DNA of 64,000 nt, taken from the NCBI RefSeq assembly GCF_028737255.1, contig NZ_JAQZAN010000003.1:124001-188000 (forward strand), in the 5' to 3' direction. Shown piece after piece: positions 53,594 through 64,000 of the stretch. Every line of letters starts with the position of its first letter. The stretch's first letter is position 1. Source of the stretch: Actinomycetospora straminea. GTDB taxonomy: Bacteria; Actinomycetota; Actinomycetes; Mycobacteriales; Pseudonocardiaceae. The position numbers and the translations under genes are program-made. Under the pieces are notes generated by a model. The model was not told where the DNA came from and did no database searches. It saw only the letters and a program-made list of their open reading frames with translations.

Positions 53594-54649
53594 GTGACCA
53601 CGACCGCCGCGACCAGCCCGACCCGCCCGACCCGCCGCACCGGCCCGACCACCACGCCGACGTCCGAGGAGCTGCGCGCCACCGCCGCGCGCCTCGTCGC
53701 CGGGTGGCGCGGCATCCTCGCCGCCGACGAGAGCCCGCGGACCATGTCGCGCCGCCTCGCCGACGCCGGCGTCGCCCCCACCGAGGAGCAGCGCCGGGCG
53801 TACCGCGAGCTGCTCCTGACCACCGAGGACCTCGAGGCGGGTGTCAGCGGCGTCATCCTGTGCGACGAGACGCTGCGCCAGCACCTCGCCGACGGCCGCC
53901 CGTTCCCCGCCGCGCTCGCCGACGCCGGCATCCAGACCGGGATCAAGGTGGACACCGGCACCGCGCCCCTCGACGGCGGCGAGGACGGCGAGACGGTGAC
54001 CGAGGGCCTCGACGGGCTCGCGGACCGCGTCGCGGAGTACGTCGCGCTCGGCGCCGAGTTCGCGAAGTGGCGCGCGGTGCTGCACCTCGGCGCCGGGCGT
54101 CCGTCGCCCCGGGCGCTCGAGGCGGCAGCCGAGGCGCTCGCCGCCTACGCGCGCACCTGCCAGGTCGGCGGCCTCGTGCCGATCGTCGAGCCGGAGATCC
54201 TCAGCGCCGGCGGGCACCGCATCGAGGTGTGCGCCGCCGCGACCGCCCGCACGCTGGCCACGCTCGCCCGCGCCCTCGACCGCGCGGGCGTCGACCCGGC
54301 GGCGATGGTGCTCAAGCCGAACATGGTCACCGCGGGCGAGGGCGCGCGGCAGGCGGCCGGTCCCGCCGAGGTCGCCCGCGCCACCGTCGACACCCTGCGC
54401 GCGACGATGCCCGACGAGCTCGCCGGCGTCGCGTTCCTCTCCGGCGGCCAGCCCTCGGCGACCGCCGCCGCGAACCTCGCCGCGATCCGCCGCCTCGGCG
54501 GGCCCTGGCGGCTGACGTTCTCGTTCGGGCGGGCGCTCGTGTCGCCGGCGCTGCTCGCGTGGCGTGGCGACCCGGCCGCCGTCGACGCGGGCCGCGCGGC
54601 CCTGCGGCGGGAGGTCGACCGGGTCGTCGCCGCCGGAACAGCCGCCTGA
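53594..54649 (+). CDS. fba: class I fructose-bisphosphate aldolase
   Basis: 351-aa Schiff-base aldolase. Residues ~40-60 read GILAADESPRTMSRRLADAG. Further motifs are GVILCDETLRQHLADG, GIKVDTGTAPLDG and FAKWRAVLHLGAG. The Schiff-base lysine is in MVLKPNMVTAG, and the phosphate loop in FLSGGQPSATAAANLAAI. It condenses triose phosphates in the Calvin cycle (fructose- and perhaps sedoheptulose-bisphosphate) and gluconeogenesis. GTG at 53594 has GAGGAGG 6 nt upstream. Convergent with the LysR gene 5 nt downstream. Its promoter shares an element with the cbb operons, so it is likely coregulated. Confidence 0.95.
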   Translation: MTTTAATSPTRPTRRTGPTTTPTSEELRATAARLVAGWRGILAADESPRTMSRRLADAGVAPTEEQRRAYRELLLTTEDLEAGVSGVILCDETLRQHLADGRPFPAALADAGIQTGIKVDTGTAPLDGGEDGETVTEGLDGLADRVAEYVALGAEFAKWRAVLHLGAGRPSPRALEAAAEALAAYARTCQVGGLVPIVEPEILSAGGHRIEVCAAATARTLATLARALDRAGVDPAAMVLKPNMVTAGEGARQAAGPAEVARATVDTLRATMPDELAGVAFLSGGQPSATAAANLAAIRRLGGPWRLTFSFGRALVSPALLAWRGDPAAVDAGRAALRREVDRVVAAGTAA

Positions 54650-54654
54650 CCAGC

Positions 54655-55530
54655 TCAGACCCGCACCCAGCCGAGCTCCTCGTCCTCCAGCAGGTGGCGG
54701 ACGAGGAGCTCGGTGCTGGCCGTGGCGTCGGGGTGGGTGACGAAGTGCCAGGGGCGCGCGATCGGGACGCCCGGCACCGCCAGCTCCACCAGCGCGCCCT
54801 CGTCGAGCAGGCGCGCGACGCCCTCGCGCGCCACCAGTGTCACCCCGAGCCCGGCCCGCGCCGCGGCGATCGTCGCGCCGTGGGAGCCGAGCACCATGCG
54901 GGGCGGGTCGCCGGGCAGGGCCTCGAGCAGGGCGGTGAGGGTGGCGCGGATGCCGGAGCCGGTCTCGCGCAGCAGCCAGGTCGCAGTCGCCGGGTCGAAG
55001 CCGGCCGCCGCGTCCGGGGCACCGACGACGGTCAGCGTGTTCTCGCGCCGCGCGCGCACCCGGCCGTCGAGGTCACCCGGCGGGCTCCCGGCGACGACGA
55101 CGTCGAGCTCGTGGTGGCGCAGCATCGCCCACACCGCGGCGCTGGGGGAGACGTCGACGCCGACCCCGACGTGCGGGTGGCGGGCGCGGAAGGAGGCGAG
55201 CAGGGCGGGCAGGAGGTGCTCGCCGGCGGTGGTGACGGCGCCGAGACGGATGTGCCCGTGCTCCGGGTCGGCCTCGCCACGCGCGGCGGTCGTGGCCTCG
55301 TCGAGCAGGCCGAGGATGCGGCGGGCGTAGTCGGCGTAGCGGGCGCCGGCGGGGGTGAGGCGCACGCCGCGCCCGTCGCGCTCCAGCAGCGCGACGCCGA
55401 CCTCCTCGGCCAGCGCGCGCACGGCCGCCGACACCGTGGACTCGGTGACCACCAGCGCCGCCGCCGCCCCGCGCACCGACCCCCGGTCGGCGAGCGCGAC
55501 GAACGCCCGCAGGCGCGCGGTGGTGGTCAC
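54655..55530 (-). CDS. LysR-family regulator, CbbR-like by position
   Basis: 291-aa LysR regulator. N-terminal helix-turn-helix: ARLRAFVALADRGSVRGAAA, ALVVTESTVSAAVRALAEEV. The C-terminal effector domain has HIRLGAVTTAGEHLLPALLA and FVTHPDATASTELLVRHLLE. CbbR proteins of this type activate cbb operons and sense metabolites such as NADPH or RuBP; assignment rests on position between aldolase and cbbX, not on a diagnostic residue. GTG start. A perfect 46-bp palindrome lies 11 nt upstream of the start, which could be either the cbbX terminator or an autoregulatory site. Confidence 0.82.
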   Translation of the reverse strand: MTTTARLRAFVALADRGSVRGAAAALVVTESTVSAAVRALAEEVGVALLERDGRGVRLTPAGARYADYARRILGLLDEATTAARGEADPEHGHIRLGAVTTAGEHLLPALLASFRARHPHVGVGVDVSPSAAVWAMLRHHELDVVVAGSPPGDLDGRVRARRENTLTVVGAPDAAAGFDPATATWLLRETGSGIRATLTALLEALPGDPPRMVLGSHGATIAAARAGLGVTLVAREGVARLLDEGALVELAVPGVPIARPWHFVTHPDATASTELLVRHLLEDEELGWVRV

Positions 55531-55540
55531 CCGCCGAACC

Positions 55541-55586
55541 TATGTGAGCGATATTCCCGGCTATAGCCGGGAATATCGCTCACATA
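55541..55586. terminator. perfect 46-bp palindrome between cbbX and the LysR gene
   Basis: TATGTGAGCGATATTCCCGG followed by CTA is mirrored exactly by its complement, with no spacer: two 23-bp arms, centre at 55563/55564. It lies 20 nt past the cbbX stop and 11 nt before the LysR start, both on the minus strand. Most likely the terminator of the cbbLSX transcript; an operator role is possible. The head GTGAGCG-ATTC recurs in the terminator at 35541. Confidence 0.8.
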
Positions 55587-55606
55587 GACCGTTCGCACCA
55601 ACGAGG

Positions 55607-56599
55607 TCAGGAGCGGTGCCCGCCGGCGAAGACGCGGCTGGCGCGCAGGTCGGCGGCCTCGAGGGTGGTGAGGTCGGCGAGGCCGACGCGGCTGCCGCCC
55701 TCGGAGAGCCGCCGGGCCTGGCGCATGCGGGCGCGGTCGAGGGCGTTGCGCACGCTGCGGGCGCCGGCGAACCACTCCTGCTCGCGGCGCAGCGCCAGGT
55801 ACTCCCGCAGTGCGGTGTGCGCCTCGGCCGAGAACCCCAGCCCCTGCTCGGCGACCATGCCCTCGGCGATCGTCACCAGCTCGTCGGCGCTGAAGTCCGG
55901 GAAGTCGACGTGGTGCGCGATCCGGCTCTGCATCCCGGGGTTGGCCTCGAAGAACGTCGCCATCCGGTCGGCGTAGCCGGCGAGCACGACGACGAGGTCG
56001 TCGCGGTGCGCTTCCATCGCCTGCAGGAGGATCTCGATGGCCTCGCCGCCGTAGTCGCGCTCGTTGCCCGGACGGTGCAGGTAATAGGCCTCGTCGACGA
56101 ACAGCACGCCGCCGCGCGCCTTGCCGACGATCTCCTTCGTCTTGGGCGCGGTGTGCCCGACGTACTGGCCGACGAGGTCGTCGCGCGTCGCGGTGACGAG
56201 GTGCCCGCGGCGCAGGAGGCCCAGGCCCTTGAGCAGGTCGCCGATCCGCTGCGCGACGGTCGTCTTGCCCGTGCCGGGGTTGCCGGTGAAGCACATGTGC
56301 AGGGTCGGGCGGTCGGTCGTCACGCCGAAGCGCTCGCGGACCCGGTCGACGACCAGCAGCGCCGCCAGCTCGCGCAGCCGCTCCTTGACCGGCGCGAGGC
56401 CGACGAGCTCGCGGTCGAGGCGGTCGAGGACGTCGTCGACCCCGGCCTCCCGGCGGACGTCGTCGAGGTCGACGACGGCGTCGGGGGCGAGCGTCTCGGC
56501 GGGGGTCTCCTCGACGTCGTCGGGCGGCGAGGCGACGGCCGGACGGGACGCCCGCCCGGCCGTCGCGAAGGAGACCCGTCCGTTGTCAGTGCTGCCCAT
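55607..56599 (-). CDS. cbbX: red-type RuBisCO activase CbbX
   Basis: 330-aa AAA+ protein. Walker [21 protein letters not shown] (~106-125), pore-loop region [20 protein letters not shown], Walker [21 protein letters not shown], and [20 protein letters not shown] with the arginine finger. CbbX removes inhibitory sugar phosphates from form IC/ID RuBisCO by pulling on the large-subunit C-terminus. Preceding ~50 residues look disordered. ATG at 56599 lies 14 nt inside cbbS. Third gene of cbbL-cbbS-cbbX. Confidence 0.96.
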   Translation of the reverse strand: MGSTDNGRVSFATAGRASRPAVASPPDDVEETPAETLAPDAVVDLDDVRREAGVDDVLDRLDRELVGLAPVKERLRELAALLVVDRVRERFGVTTDRPTLHMCFTGNPGTGKTTVAQRIGDLLKGLGLLRRGHLVTATRDDLVGQYVGHTAPKTKEIVGKARGGVLFVDEAYYLHRPGNERDYGGEAIEILLQAMEAHRDDLVVVLAGYADRMATFFEANPGMQSRIAHHVDFPDFSADELVTIAEGMVAEQGLGFSAEAHTALREYLALRREQEWFAGARSVRNALDRARMRQARRLSEGGSRVGLADLTTLEAADLRASRVFAGGHRS

Positions 56600-57059
56600 G
56601 GCCGGACCCGTGACCGTTGCTCCGCGAGCCGCCCCGGGCGCCGCCGTAGCGCGCGCCCGCGGGCCGTTCGGTGGCGTAGGAGTGGATCGAGTAGGTGACG
56701 CGCCGGTCCGCGCCCTCCTGGCGGTCGACGCGGAAGCCGGGCTCCTCGCTCGGCCGGTTGACCAGGAACGACAGCGCCACGGTCTGCCGTCCGAGGCTCG
56801 CGTCGTAGGCGTTGACGCGCACGTAGTGCTCCGGGTGCTCGCCGCGGCACGCGCGCACCTCGTCGAGCACCGCGGCGGGGTCGGCCAGGTCGAACAGCGG
56901 CAGGCCCCACATCTCCCAGTAGGTGTTCCGGGGGTGCGGGTCGTCGGTGTACTCCACCGAGCAGGGCCAGCCGTGCTCGAGCGCGTAGGCGATCTGCGCG
57001 GTGATCTCGTCGTCGGTCAGGTCGGGCAGGAACGAGAAGGTTCCCTGGGTGATGCGCAC
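56586..57059 (-). CDS. cbbS: RuBisCO small subunit
   Basis: 157-aa small subunit. [20 protein letters not shown] at the start; [20 protein letters not shown] with the conserved Tyr-Trp-Glu; [20 protein letters not shown]. The C-terminal extension ([20 protein letters not shown] and a Gly/Ser/His tail) is typical of red-type form I small subunits. ATG 10 nt downstream of the cbbL stop, GGAGGA 5 nt upstream; its end overlaps cbbX. Confidence 0.97.
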   Translation of the reverse strand: MRITQGTFSFLPDLTDDEITAQIAYALEHGWPCSVEYTDDPHPRNTYWEMWGLPLFDLADPAAVLDEVRACRGEHPEHYVRVNAYDASLGRQTVALSFLVNRPSEEPGFRVDRQEGADRRVTYSIHSYATERPAGARYGGARGGSRSNGHGSGHGQH

Positions 57060-57069
57060 GGTGTCCTCC

Positions 57070-59734
<2,665 letters not shown>

Positions 59735-59738
<4 letters not shown>

Positions 59739-60397
59739 CGGAACACCCCCTCGCGCAGCGCCGCCGCGACGGCCGCCGTGCGGTCGGGCACCGCGAGCTT
59801 GCGCAGCAGCGAGCGCACGTGGCTCTTCACCGTCTCGTCGCCGATGACCAGCTCGGCGGCGATCGCGCGGTTGCTGTGCCCGGCGACGAGCAGCGCGAGG
59901 ACCTCGCTCTCCCGCTGGGTGAGCCCGAGGTGCGCGCCCGGCCAGAACTCGTCGCGCTCCAGGCGGGCCGCCGACGCCGCGGCGCGCCCGGCCATCGTCG
60001 CGTCGACCACCGTCGTCCCGGACGCGGCGAGCTCGAGGTGGCGGACGAGCTCCTCGCCGCCGATGTGCTTGAGCAGGTAGCCGGCGGCCCCGGCGCGCAG
60101 GGCCTGGTAGAGGTACTGCTCGTCGTCGTAGACCGAGAGCAGCACGACCTTCTGCCCCGGCGCGCGCTCGGCGAGGCTGCGGCACAGGTCGAGGCCGCTG
60201 TCGCCGCGCAGGCGCACGTCGCACAGGACGATGTCGGGGGCCAGCGACACGGCGACGTCGAGGGCCTCGCGGGCGCCGTTCGCGCTGCCCACCACCCGGA
60301 CCCGACCGGCGAACGGGGCGAGCATCGCCTTGAGCCCGACGATCACCATCTCGTGGTCGTCGACGAGGACCACGCGCAGCGGTGCGGTCCCCGTCAT
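59735..60397 (-). CDS. NarL-type response regulator of the cbb locus
   Basis: 220-aa response regulator. Receiver: LRVVLVDDHEMVIVGLKAML, phosphoacceptor in DIVLCDVRLRGDSGLDLCRS, switch Ser in VVLLSVYDDEQYLYQ, Lys in YLLKHIGG. LuxR-type HTH: LGLTQRESEVLALLVAGHSN, RAIAAELVIGDETVKSHVRS. ATG at 60397 lies only ~8 nt from the TAGGGT -10 box, so the transcript is nearly leaderless. First gene of regulator-kinase-cbbL-cbbS-cbbX. Probable binding target: the CTCCCCCGT elements in its own upstream region and at the aldolase promoter. Confidence 0.9.
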
Positions 60398-60404
60398 CCG
60401 GCTC

Positions 60405-60488
60405 ACCCTAGGGACGGCGCTGCGCGGCGTCTCCCCCGTCGCACCCCCCGTCACGGGGGAGTAGGGGCCGGGCGGCGGTACCTAGCGT
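60405..60488. promoter_or_regulatory. divergent cbb promoters with inverted CTCCCCCGT elements
   Basis: CTCCCCCGT (60431-60439) and its inverted copy ACGGGGGAG (60453-60461). The plus-strand copy begins 50 nt before CCTAGCGT (60481) of phosphoribulokinase. The minus-strand copy begins 49 nt before CCTAGGGT (60412-60405) of the regulator-kinase-RuBisCO operon. The same element begins 49 nt before the aldolase -10 box at 53552. Confidence 0.7.
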
Positions 60489-60511
60489 CCGGGTCGACGA
60501 AGGGAGACCTC

Positions 60512-61456
60512 GTGCCCGACAAGTCCCTGCGCATCCGGCGCGCCGGCGGTGTGCCGTCGTCCCGTCGCCCGGTGATGCTCGCGATCGCCGGGGACAGTGC
60601 CGCCGGCAAGACGACGATGACCCGCGGTCTGGTGGAGGCCCTCGGGCCCGAGCGGTGCGTGTCGCTGTGCACCGACGACTACCACCGCTACGACCGGGAG
60701 GAGCGCAAGGAGCTGCCGTTCACCGCGCTCCACCCCGACTGCAACCACCTCGAGATCATGGAGCAGCACCTGCAGCTGCTCGCGACGGGCGCGCCCGTGC
60801 TCAAGCCGGTCTACGACCACGGCACCGGCGAGCTCGTGCGCCCCGAGCTGGTCGAGCCCGCCGAGTTCGTCATCGTCGAGGGCCTCTTCCCGCTGTGGAG
60901 CAAGCTCTCCCGGGCCTGCTTCGACGTCACCGTCTTCCTCGACCCGCCCGAGGAGATCCGCCGCGGGTGGAAGGTCGCCCGGGACACGAGCAAGCGCGGC
61001 TACACCGAGGAGAAGGTGCTCGCCGAGCTCGAGCGCCGCGAGCCCGAGTCGGAGGCCTACATCCGCCCGCAGCGGGCCAACGCCGACCTCGTCGTGCGCT
61101 TCGCGCCGATCGAGAGCCGCGACGACCCGCCCGACACGCCGCTGTCGGCGACGATGATGATGCGCCCGACCATCGACCACCCCGACCTCACCGAGGCCCT
61201 GCAGCCGGGACTGTCGCGCGCCATGCACCTCAAGCTCGAGCGGGATCGCGACGGCCGGCCCGTCGAGTCGCTGCACGTGCACGGCTACGTGCCGCGCGAG
61301 GAGAGCCTCGCGGTGGAGAAGGCGATCTGGACCTCGCTCGGCGCGCCCGACACCGAGACCCCGGAGTGCCTGGGGCGGCTCGGTGAGGCGCGCAGCGAGC
61401 CGCTCGCGATCGCCCAGCTCCTGCTGCTCTACCACCTCACGGAGGCGGCGCGGTGA
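60512..61456 (+). CDS. prk: phosphoribulokinase
   Basis: 314-aa kinase making ribulose-1,5-bisphosphate, the substrate of RuBisCO. P-loop MLAIAGDSAAGKTTMTRGLV (~22-41); CTDDYHRYDREERKELPFTA with the catalytic Asp; ALHPDCNHLEIMEQHLQLL; PVYDHGTGELVRPELV; VIVEGLFPLWSKLSRACFDV. C-terminal region with LHVHGYVPREESLAVEKAIW. GTG at 60512 has AGGGAG 5-6 nt upstream. Divergent from the RuBisCO operon and coupled to cbbY by a GTGA overlap. Confidence 0.96.
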   Translation: MPDKSLRIRRAGGVPSSRRPVMLAIAGDSAAGKTTMTRGLVEALGPERCVSLCTDDYHRYDREERKELPFTALHPDCNHLEIMEQHLQLLATGAPVLKPVYDHGTGELVRPELVEPAEFVIVEGLFPLWSKLSRACFDVTVFLDPPEEIRRGWKVARDTSKRGYTEEKVLAELERREPESEAYIRPQRANADLVVRFAPIESRDDPPDTPLSATMMMRPTIDHPDLTEALQPGLSRAMHLKLERDRDGRPVESLHVHGYVPREESLAVEKAIWTSLGAPDTETPECLGRLGEARSEPLAIAQLLLLYHLTEAAR

Positions 61457-62175
61457 TCCCCGATCTGCCCGAGGCCGTCGTCTTCGACGTCGACGGCACC
61501 CTCGCCGACACCGAGCGCGACGGGCACCGCGTGGCGTTCAACGAGGCGTTCGCCGCGCACGGGCTCGACCTGTCGTGGGGCGTCGAGCACTACGGCGAGC
61601 TGCTGACGATCACCGGCGGCCGGCAGCGGGTCGCGGCGGCGCTGCGGGCGCAGGGGGTCGACGACGCCGAGGAGCTCGCCGCGGCCGTGCACCGCACGAA
61701 GACCGACCTGTTCGTCGACGTGGTGCGGCGCGGCGAGATCGGCCCGCGCCCGGGGCTGCCCGCGCTGGTCGACGACCTGCGCGCTCGCGGCGTCCGCATC
61801 GCCGTCGCCACGACGGGCCGGCGGGCGTGGGTGGAGCCGTTGCTCGCCCACCTGTTGGGCGCGGGGACCGCGGAGGTCGTGGTGTGCGGCGACGACGTCG
61901 CGGAGCTCAAGCCCGACCCGGAGGCCTACCGGCTCGCGCTCGCCCGGCTCGACGTCGACGCCGCGCGGATCGTGGCGGTCGAGGACTCGGGGCCGGGGCT
62001 GCGGGCGGCGCTGGCGGCGGGGATCGCGACGGTCGTGGTCACGAACCACTACACCGCCGACCACGACGTCCGCGGCGCGGCGATCGTGCGCGAGGCCTAC
62101 GACACCCCGACGCCGCTCACGGCCGCCGAGCTCGGCACCGCCCTCGCCCGCACCCCCCGCGCCCGCGCTCACTGA
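61453..62175 (+). CDS. cbbY: CbbY-type HAD phosphatase
   Basis: 240-aa HAD phosphatase. Motif I VVFDVDGTLADTERDGHRVA (nucleophile Asp), cap VEHYGELLTITGGRQRVAAA, motif II IAVATTGRR, motif III/IV LKPDPEAYRLALARL and VAVEDSGPGLRAALAAG. DVDGTLADTERDGHRVAFN is diagnostic of CbbY, which degrades the RuBisCO inhibitor xylulose-1,5-bisphosphate. Together with CbbX this gives both inhibitor-clearing functions. GTG overlaps the prk stop. Confidence 0.94.
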   Translation: MIPDLPEAVVFDVDGTLADTERDGHRVAFNEAFAAHGLDLSWGVEHYGELLTITGGRQRVAAALRAQGVDDAEELAAAVHRTKTDLFVDVVRRGEIGPRPGLPALVDDLRARGVRIAVATTGRRAWVEPLLAHLLGAGTAEVVVCGDDVAELKPDPEAYRLALARLDVDAARIVAVEDSGPGLRAALAAGIATVVVTNHYTADHDVRGAAIVREAYDTPTPLTAAELGTALARTPRARAH

Positions 62176-62182
62176 CCGGGGC

Positions 62183-62311
62183 CAGCCTGGCGTCCACGCT
62201 GGCGTTGAACGCCAGTTTCTCCACCCGCTTGACCCCGCGGGAGTCACGCCACGTCCGGCCGAGATCGTGGTGGCTTTCCTGACGTTGGACGCCAGCGTGG
62301 ACGCCAGGCTG
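62183..62311. repeat. 129-bp element with 23-bp perfect terminal inverted repeats
   Basis: CAGCCTGGCGTCCACGCTGG+CGT at 62183-62205 is exactly mirrored at 62289-62311. Each arm continues with a diverged internal half. The left arm contains its own GGCGTTGAACGCC hairpin. The right half, reverse-complemented, matches the repeat at 34064 at about 42 of 49 positions. Placed between the convergent cbbY and Hsp70-like genes, it may also terminate both. Confidence 0.85.
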
Positions 62312-62352
62312 CCACACCCCGGGCCTCGCTCGTCGGCTGCCGCTGGCTGGTT

Positions 62353-63825
62353 CTACTGCTGCTGCTGCTGGTCGGGCGGGGTCGGGGTGTCGTCGCCGGG
62401 GCTCTGGTCGGGGTCCTCGGGGCCGGGGTCGTGGCGGTCGGTGTCGTGGCGGTCGGTGTCGTCGCGGCCCTCGTCGTGCCGGTCGTCGCGGCCCTGGTCA
62501 TGCCGGTCGTCGGGCCGGTCGTGCGAGCCGCGGGGGCGGTGCTCCGACGTCTCGGTGGGCGTCGTGGTGCTGGTGGTGGTCCGGGTCCGGGGGGTCACGG
62601 CGCGGGTCGTGGTGTCGGTGGTGGTGTCGGTGGTGGTGTCGGCGACCGAGGTGACCTCCGGCTCGGCCGTCTCCACGGGCTCGGTCGTCGTGGTCTCCGC
62701 CGCGACCGGCGCCGGCGGCAGCGGCGCGGGCGGGGCCGCGACGGCCGGGGACGCGGCGCCGAGCAGGGCGAGCGTGCCCCCACCGGCCGCGCCCAGCACG
62801 ATCGCGGCCGCGGCGAGCCCGGCGGCCAGGCCCCGCCGCGGGCGCCGGCGCGCCGCACCGGCGGCGACCGGCCGGGCCGGCGACGGCGCCGGGAGGGCCG
62901 CGGCTCCCACGACGGCGGGCGCGGGGTGCTCGACGCGCACGGTCGCGGGCTCCGCGTCCACCACCGCACGGGGCGGCGGGGGAGCCGCCGCCCGGAGATG
63001 CGCGCCGAGCCGGGCGGCGCCGATCGCGACCGCGTGCTCCGGCTCCGGCCCGGCCTCGACCGGGCGGCCCAGCGCCGCGCCCAGCGACGCCGCCAGCACG
63101 CCCATCCGCGTCGTGCGTCCCGTGAGCAGGACGCCGTCGAGGTCGGCCGCGGCGAGGCCGGCGCTCGCGAGCGTCCGGTGCAGGGTGGCGAGGATGCGCT
63201 CCTCGGTGGGCTCGTCGTCGTCGGGGTGCTCGACGCTCTCGGGCCGCCCGAGGACCGTGGTCCCGCCGCCCGCGTGCGCCACCACGGTGGCGTCGAGGCT
63301 GCCGCCGCCGAGGTCGACGACGGCGAGCGTCCCGTCGGCGACGGCCCAGCGCCGCGCGAGGTGGTCGGTGACGGCCGCCTCCGGCGCGGTGACGAGGGCG
63401 ACCGCGTCGAGGCCGAGCGTGGCCGCCACCTCGGCGAACGCGTCGCGGTGCGCCGCACCCCACGTCGCCGGGTGCGTGAGCACGACGCTGTCGGGCGCCC
63501 CGCCCTCGCGCTGCGCGACGAGGTCGACGACCCGGCGCAGCAGCACCCCGAGCAGCGCGCTCGCGGCGAAGGGCGCCCCGCCGAGCGAGAACGGCACGGG
63601 GTCGAGGAGGCGGGGGCGGATGCCGCGGGCGATGCGGGTCGGCTCGTCGGCCGCGCGCCGCTCGGCGTCGTCACCGATCAGCGGCGACCCCTCGGCCGGC
63701 CACAGCAGCAGCGACGGGATGGCCGCGCTGCGCTCGCCGAGGATGACGACACCGGCGCCGCCGGGACGGTGGACGGCGGCCGTGGTGGCCGTCGTGCCGA
63801 GGTCGACACCGAGGTGGTAGCTCAT
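62353..63825 (-). CDS. Hsp70-like actin-fold protein fused to a membrane helix and Thr/charged tail
   Basis: 490-aa protein. The N-terminal Hsp70-like ATPase (~1-270) starts YHLGVDLGTTATTAAVHRPG, with LAVVDLGGGSLDATVVAHAG and VLLTGRTTRMGVLAASLGAA. It lacks the substrate-binding domain of DnaK. A basic stretch (RRRPRRG) precedes one TM helix (~332-355). The external part is Thr/Pro-rich, then repeats of Asp-Arg-His (DRHDTDRHDPG-like), and ends in five Gln. ATG at 63825. Similar Hsp70-membrane fusions are common in actinobacteria and unassigned. The architecture hints at an ATP-driven cell-envelope sensor. Confidence 0.88.
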   Translation of the reverse strand: MSYHLGVDLGTTATTAAVHRPGGAGVVILGERSAAIPSLLLWPAEGSPLIGDDAERRAADEPTRIARGIRPRLLDPVPFSLGGAPFAASALLGVLLRRVVDLVAQREGGAPDSVVLTHPATWGAAHRDAFAEVAATLGLDAVALVTAPEAAVTDHLARRWAVADGTLAVVDLGGGSLDATVVAHAGGGTTVLGRPESVEHPDDDEPTEERILATLHRTLASAGLAAADLDGVLLTGRTTRMGVLAASLGAALGRPVEAGPEPEHAVAIGAARLGAHLRAAAPPPPRAVVDAEPATVRVEHPAPAVVGAAALPAPSPARPVAAGAARRRPRRGLAAGLAAAAIVLGAAGGGTLALLGAASPAVAAPPAPLPPAPVAAETTTTEPVETAEPEVTSVADTTTDTTTDTTTRAVTPRTRTTTSTTTPTETSEHRPRGSHDRPDDRHDQGRDDRHDEGRDDTDRHDTDRHDPGPEDPDQSPGDDTPTPPDQQQQQ

Positions 63826-63931
63826 CGCGGTCTCCGGTGGGCGGGGGCGGGCGGGACGATCACGAGCTTGGGGCCGCCGGGGCGCGCACGGAGTAGGGAA
63901 GACCCGACCCCGCGCGGGGAGGACCCGCTGA

Positions 63932-64000
63932 TCAGGGCGCGACCCACCGCGCCGCCCGGGCGCCCGCCGCCGACGCGAGCGTCTCCAGCGGCCCGCGCCC
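63932..64000 (-). CDS. possible 3' end of a gene running off the window
   Basis: Twenty-two codons reading GRGPLETLASAAGARAARWV-AP and a TGA at 63934-63932, open to the window edge on the minus strand. Amino-acid use and GC at third positions fit a real coding end, but it is too short to identify. Confidence 0.35.
   Translation of the reverse strand, partial: GRGPLETLASAAGARAARWVAP

Overview
The window is very GC-rich, uses GTG starts freely, and has many ATGA/GTGA stop-start overlaps. It carries families typical of filamentous or nocardioform actinobacteria: a conservon GTPase system, mycofactocin, resuscitation-promoting factors, an NDMA-type methanol dehydrogenase and actinobacterial red-type RuBisCO. 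A member of the Pseudonocardiales (Pseudonocardia/Actinomycetospora-like) is the best guess. This is inferred from gene content only. I see no rRNA, tRNA, CRISPR array, insertion sequence or prophage.

Layout. 0.1-5 kb: small membrane protein, MaoC-like hydratase, luciferase-like monooxygenase divergent from a TetR regulator with two clear operators, and an XPB-type DNA helicase. 5-11.6 kb: a complete four-gene conservon (sensor kinase with a roughly 940-residue disordered tail, roadblock protein, DUF742 protein, small GTPase). 11.6-19.1 kb: lipoprotein hydrolase, XPB-associated helicase-domain protein, a 76-aa protein, then a run of MobA-like transferase, malic enzyme, moaC, moaB/mog and moaE. 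19.1-21.2 kb: two Rpf-LysM muralytic enzymes separated by hairpin repeats. 21.7-25.1 kb: MoxR ATPase, VWA protein and XdhC, which look like the CoxD-CoxE-CoxF accessory set of molybdenum hydroxylases; no catalytic coxLMS genes are present. 25-34 kb: methyltransferase, LAL regulator, AzlCD exporter, PIG-L deacetylase, then an iron-type alcohol dehydrogenase with a MnoS/MnoR-like two-component system.

34-41 kb: a frameshifted ECF41-type sigma factor with its target promoter and an AhpD-like gene still intact, an HxlR regulator with an MFS pump, OsmC, a flavohemoglobin-like NO dioxygenase with a long disordered N-terminus, and an unknown membrane-anchored protein. 41.7-49 kb: a bacterial nitric oxide synthase, a methyltransferase that may be MftM, then NDMA-dependent methanol dehydrogenase (mno) followed by a MoxR/VWA pair. 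Both members of the pair carry His-Gly repeats. 49-53 kb: SDR, a hypothetical protein, a frameshifted GntR gene and the mycofactocin genes mftR-A-B-C, without mftD/E/F. 53.5-62.2 kb: a Calvin-Benson-Bassham locus with class I aldolase, LysR (CbbR-like), cbbX, cbbS, cbbL, a GAF sensor kinase/response regulator, phosphoribulokinase and cbbY. 62.2-64 kb: a repeat, an Hsp70-like membrane protein and the end of a possible further gene.

Together the genes suggest a facultative methylotroph/autotroph. Alcohols would be oxidised by mycofactocin- or NDMA-dependent dehydrogenases under MnoSR control, and the carbon could be refixed through form I RuBisCO. The strongest new signal is a CTCCCCCGT element set at a nearly constant 49-50 nt from the -10 box of all three Calvin-cycle promoters. 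Two one-base frameshifts in otherwise well-conserved genes (ECF41 sigma, GntR) are either recent pseudogenes or assembly errors.
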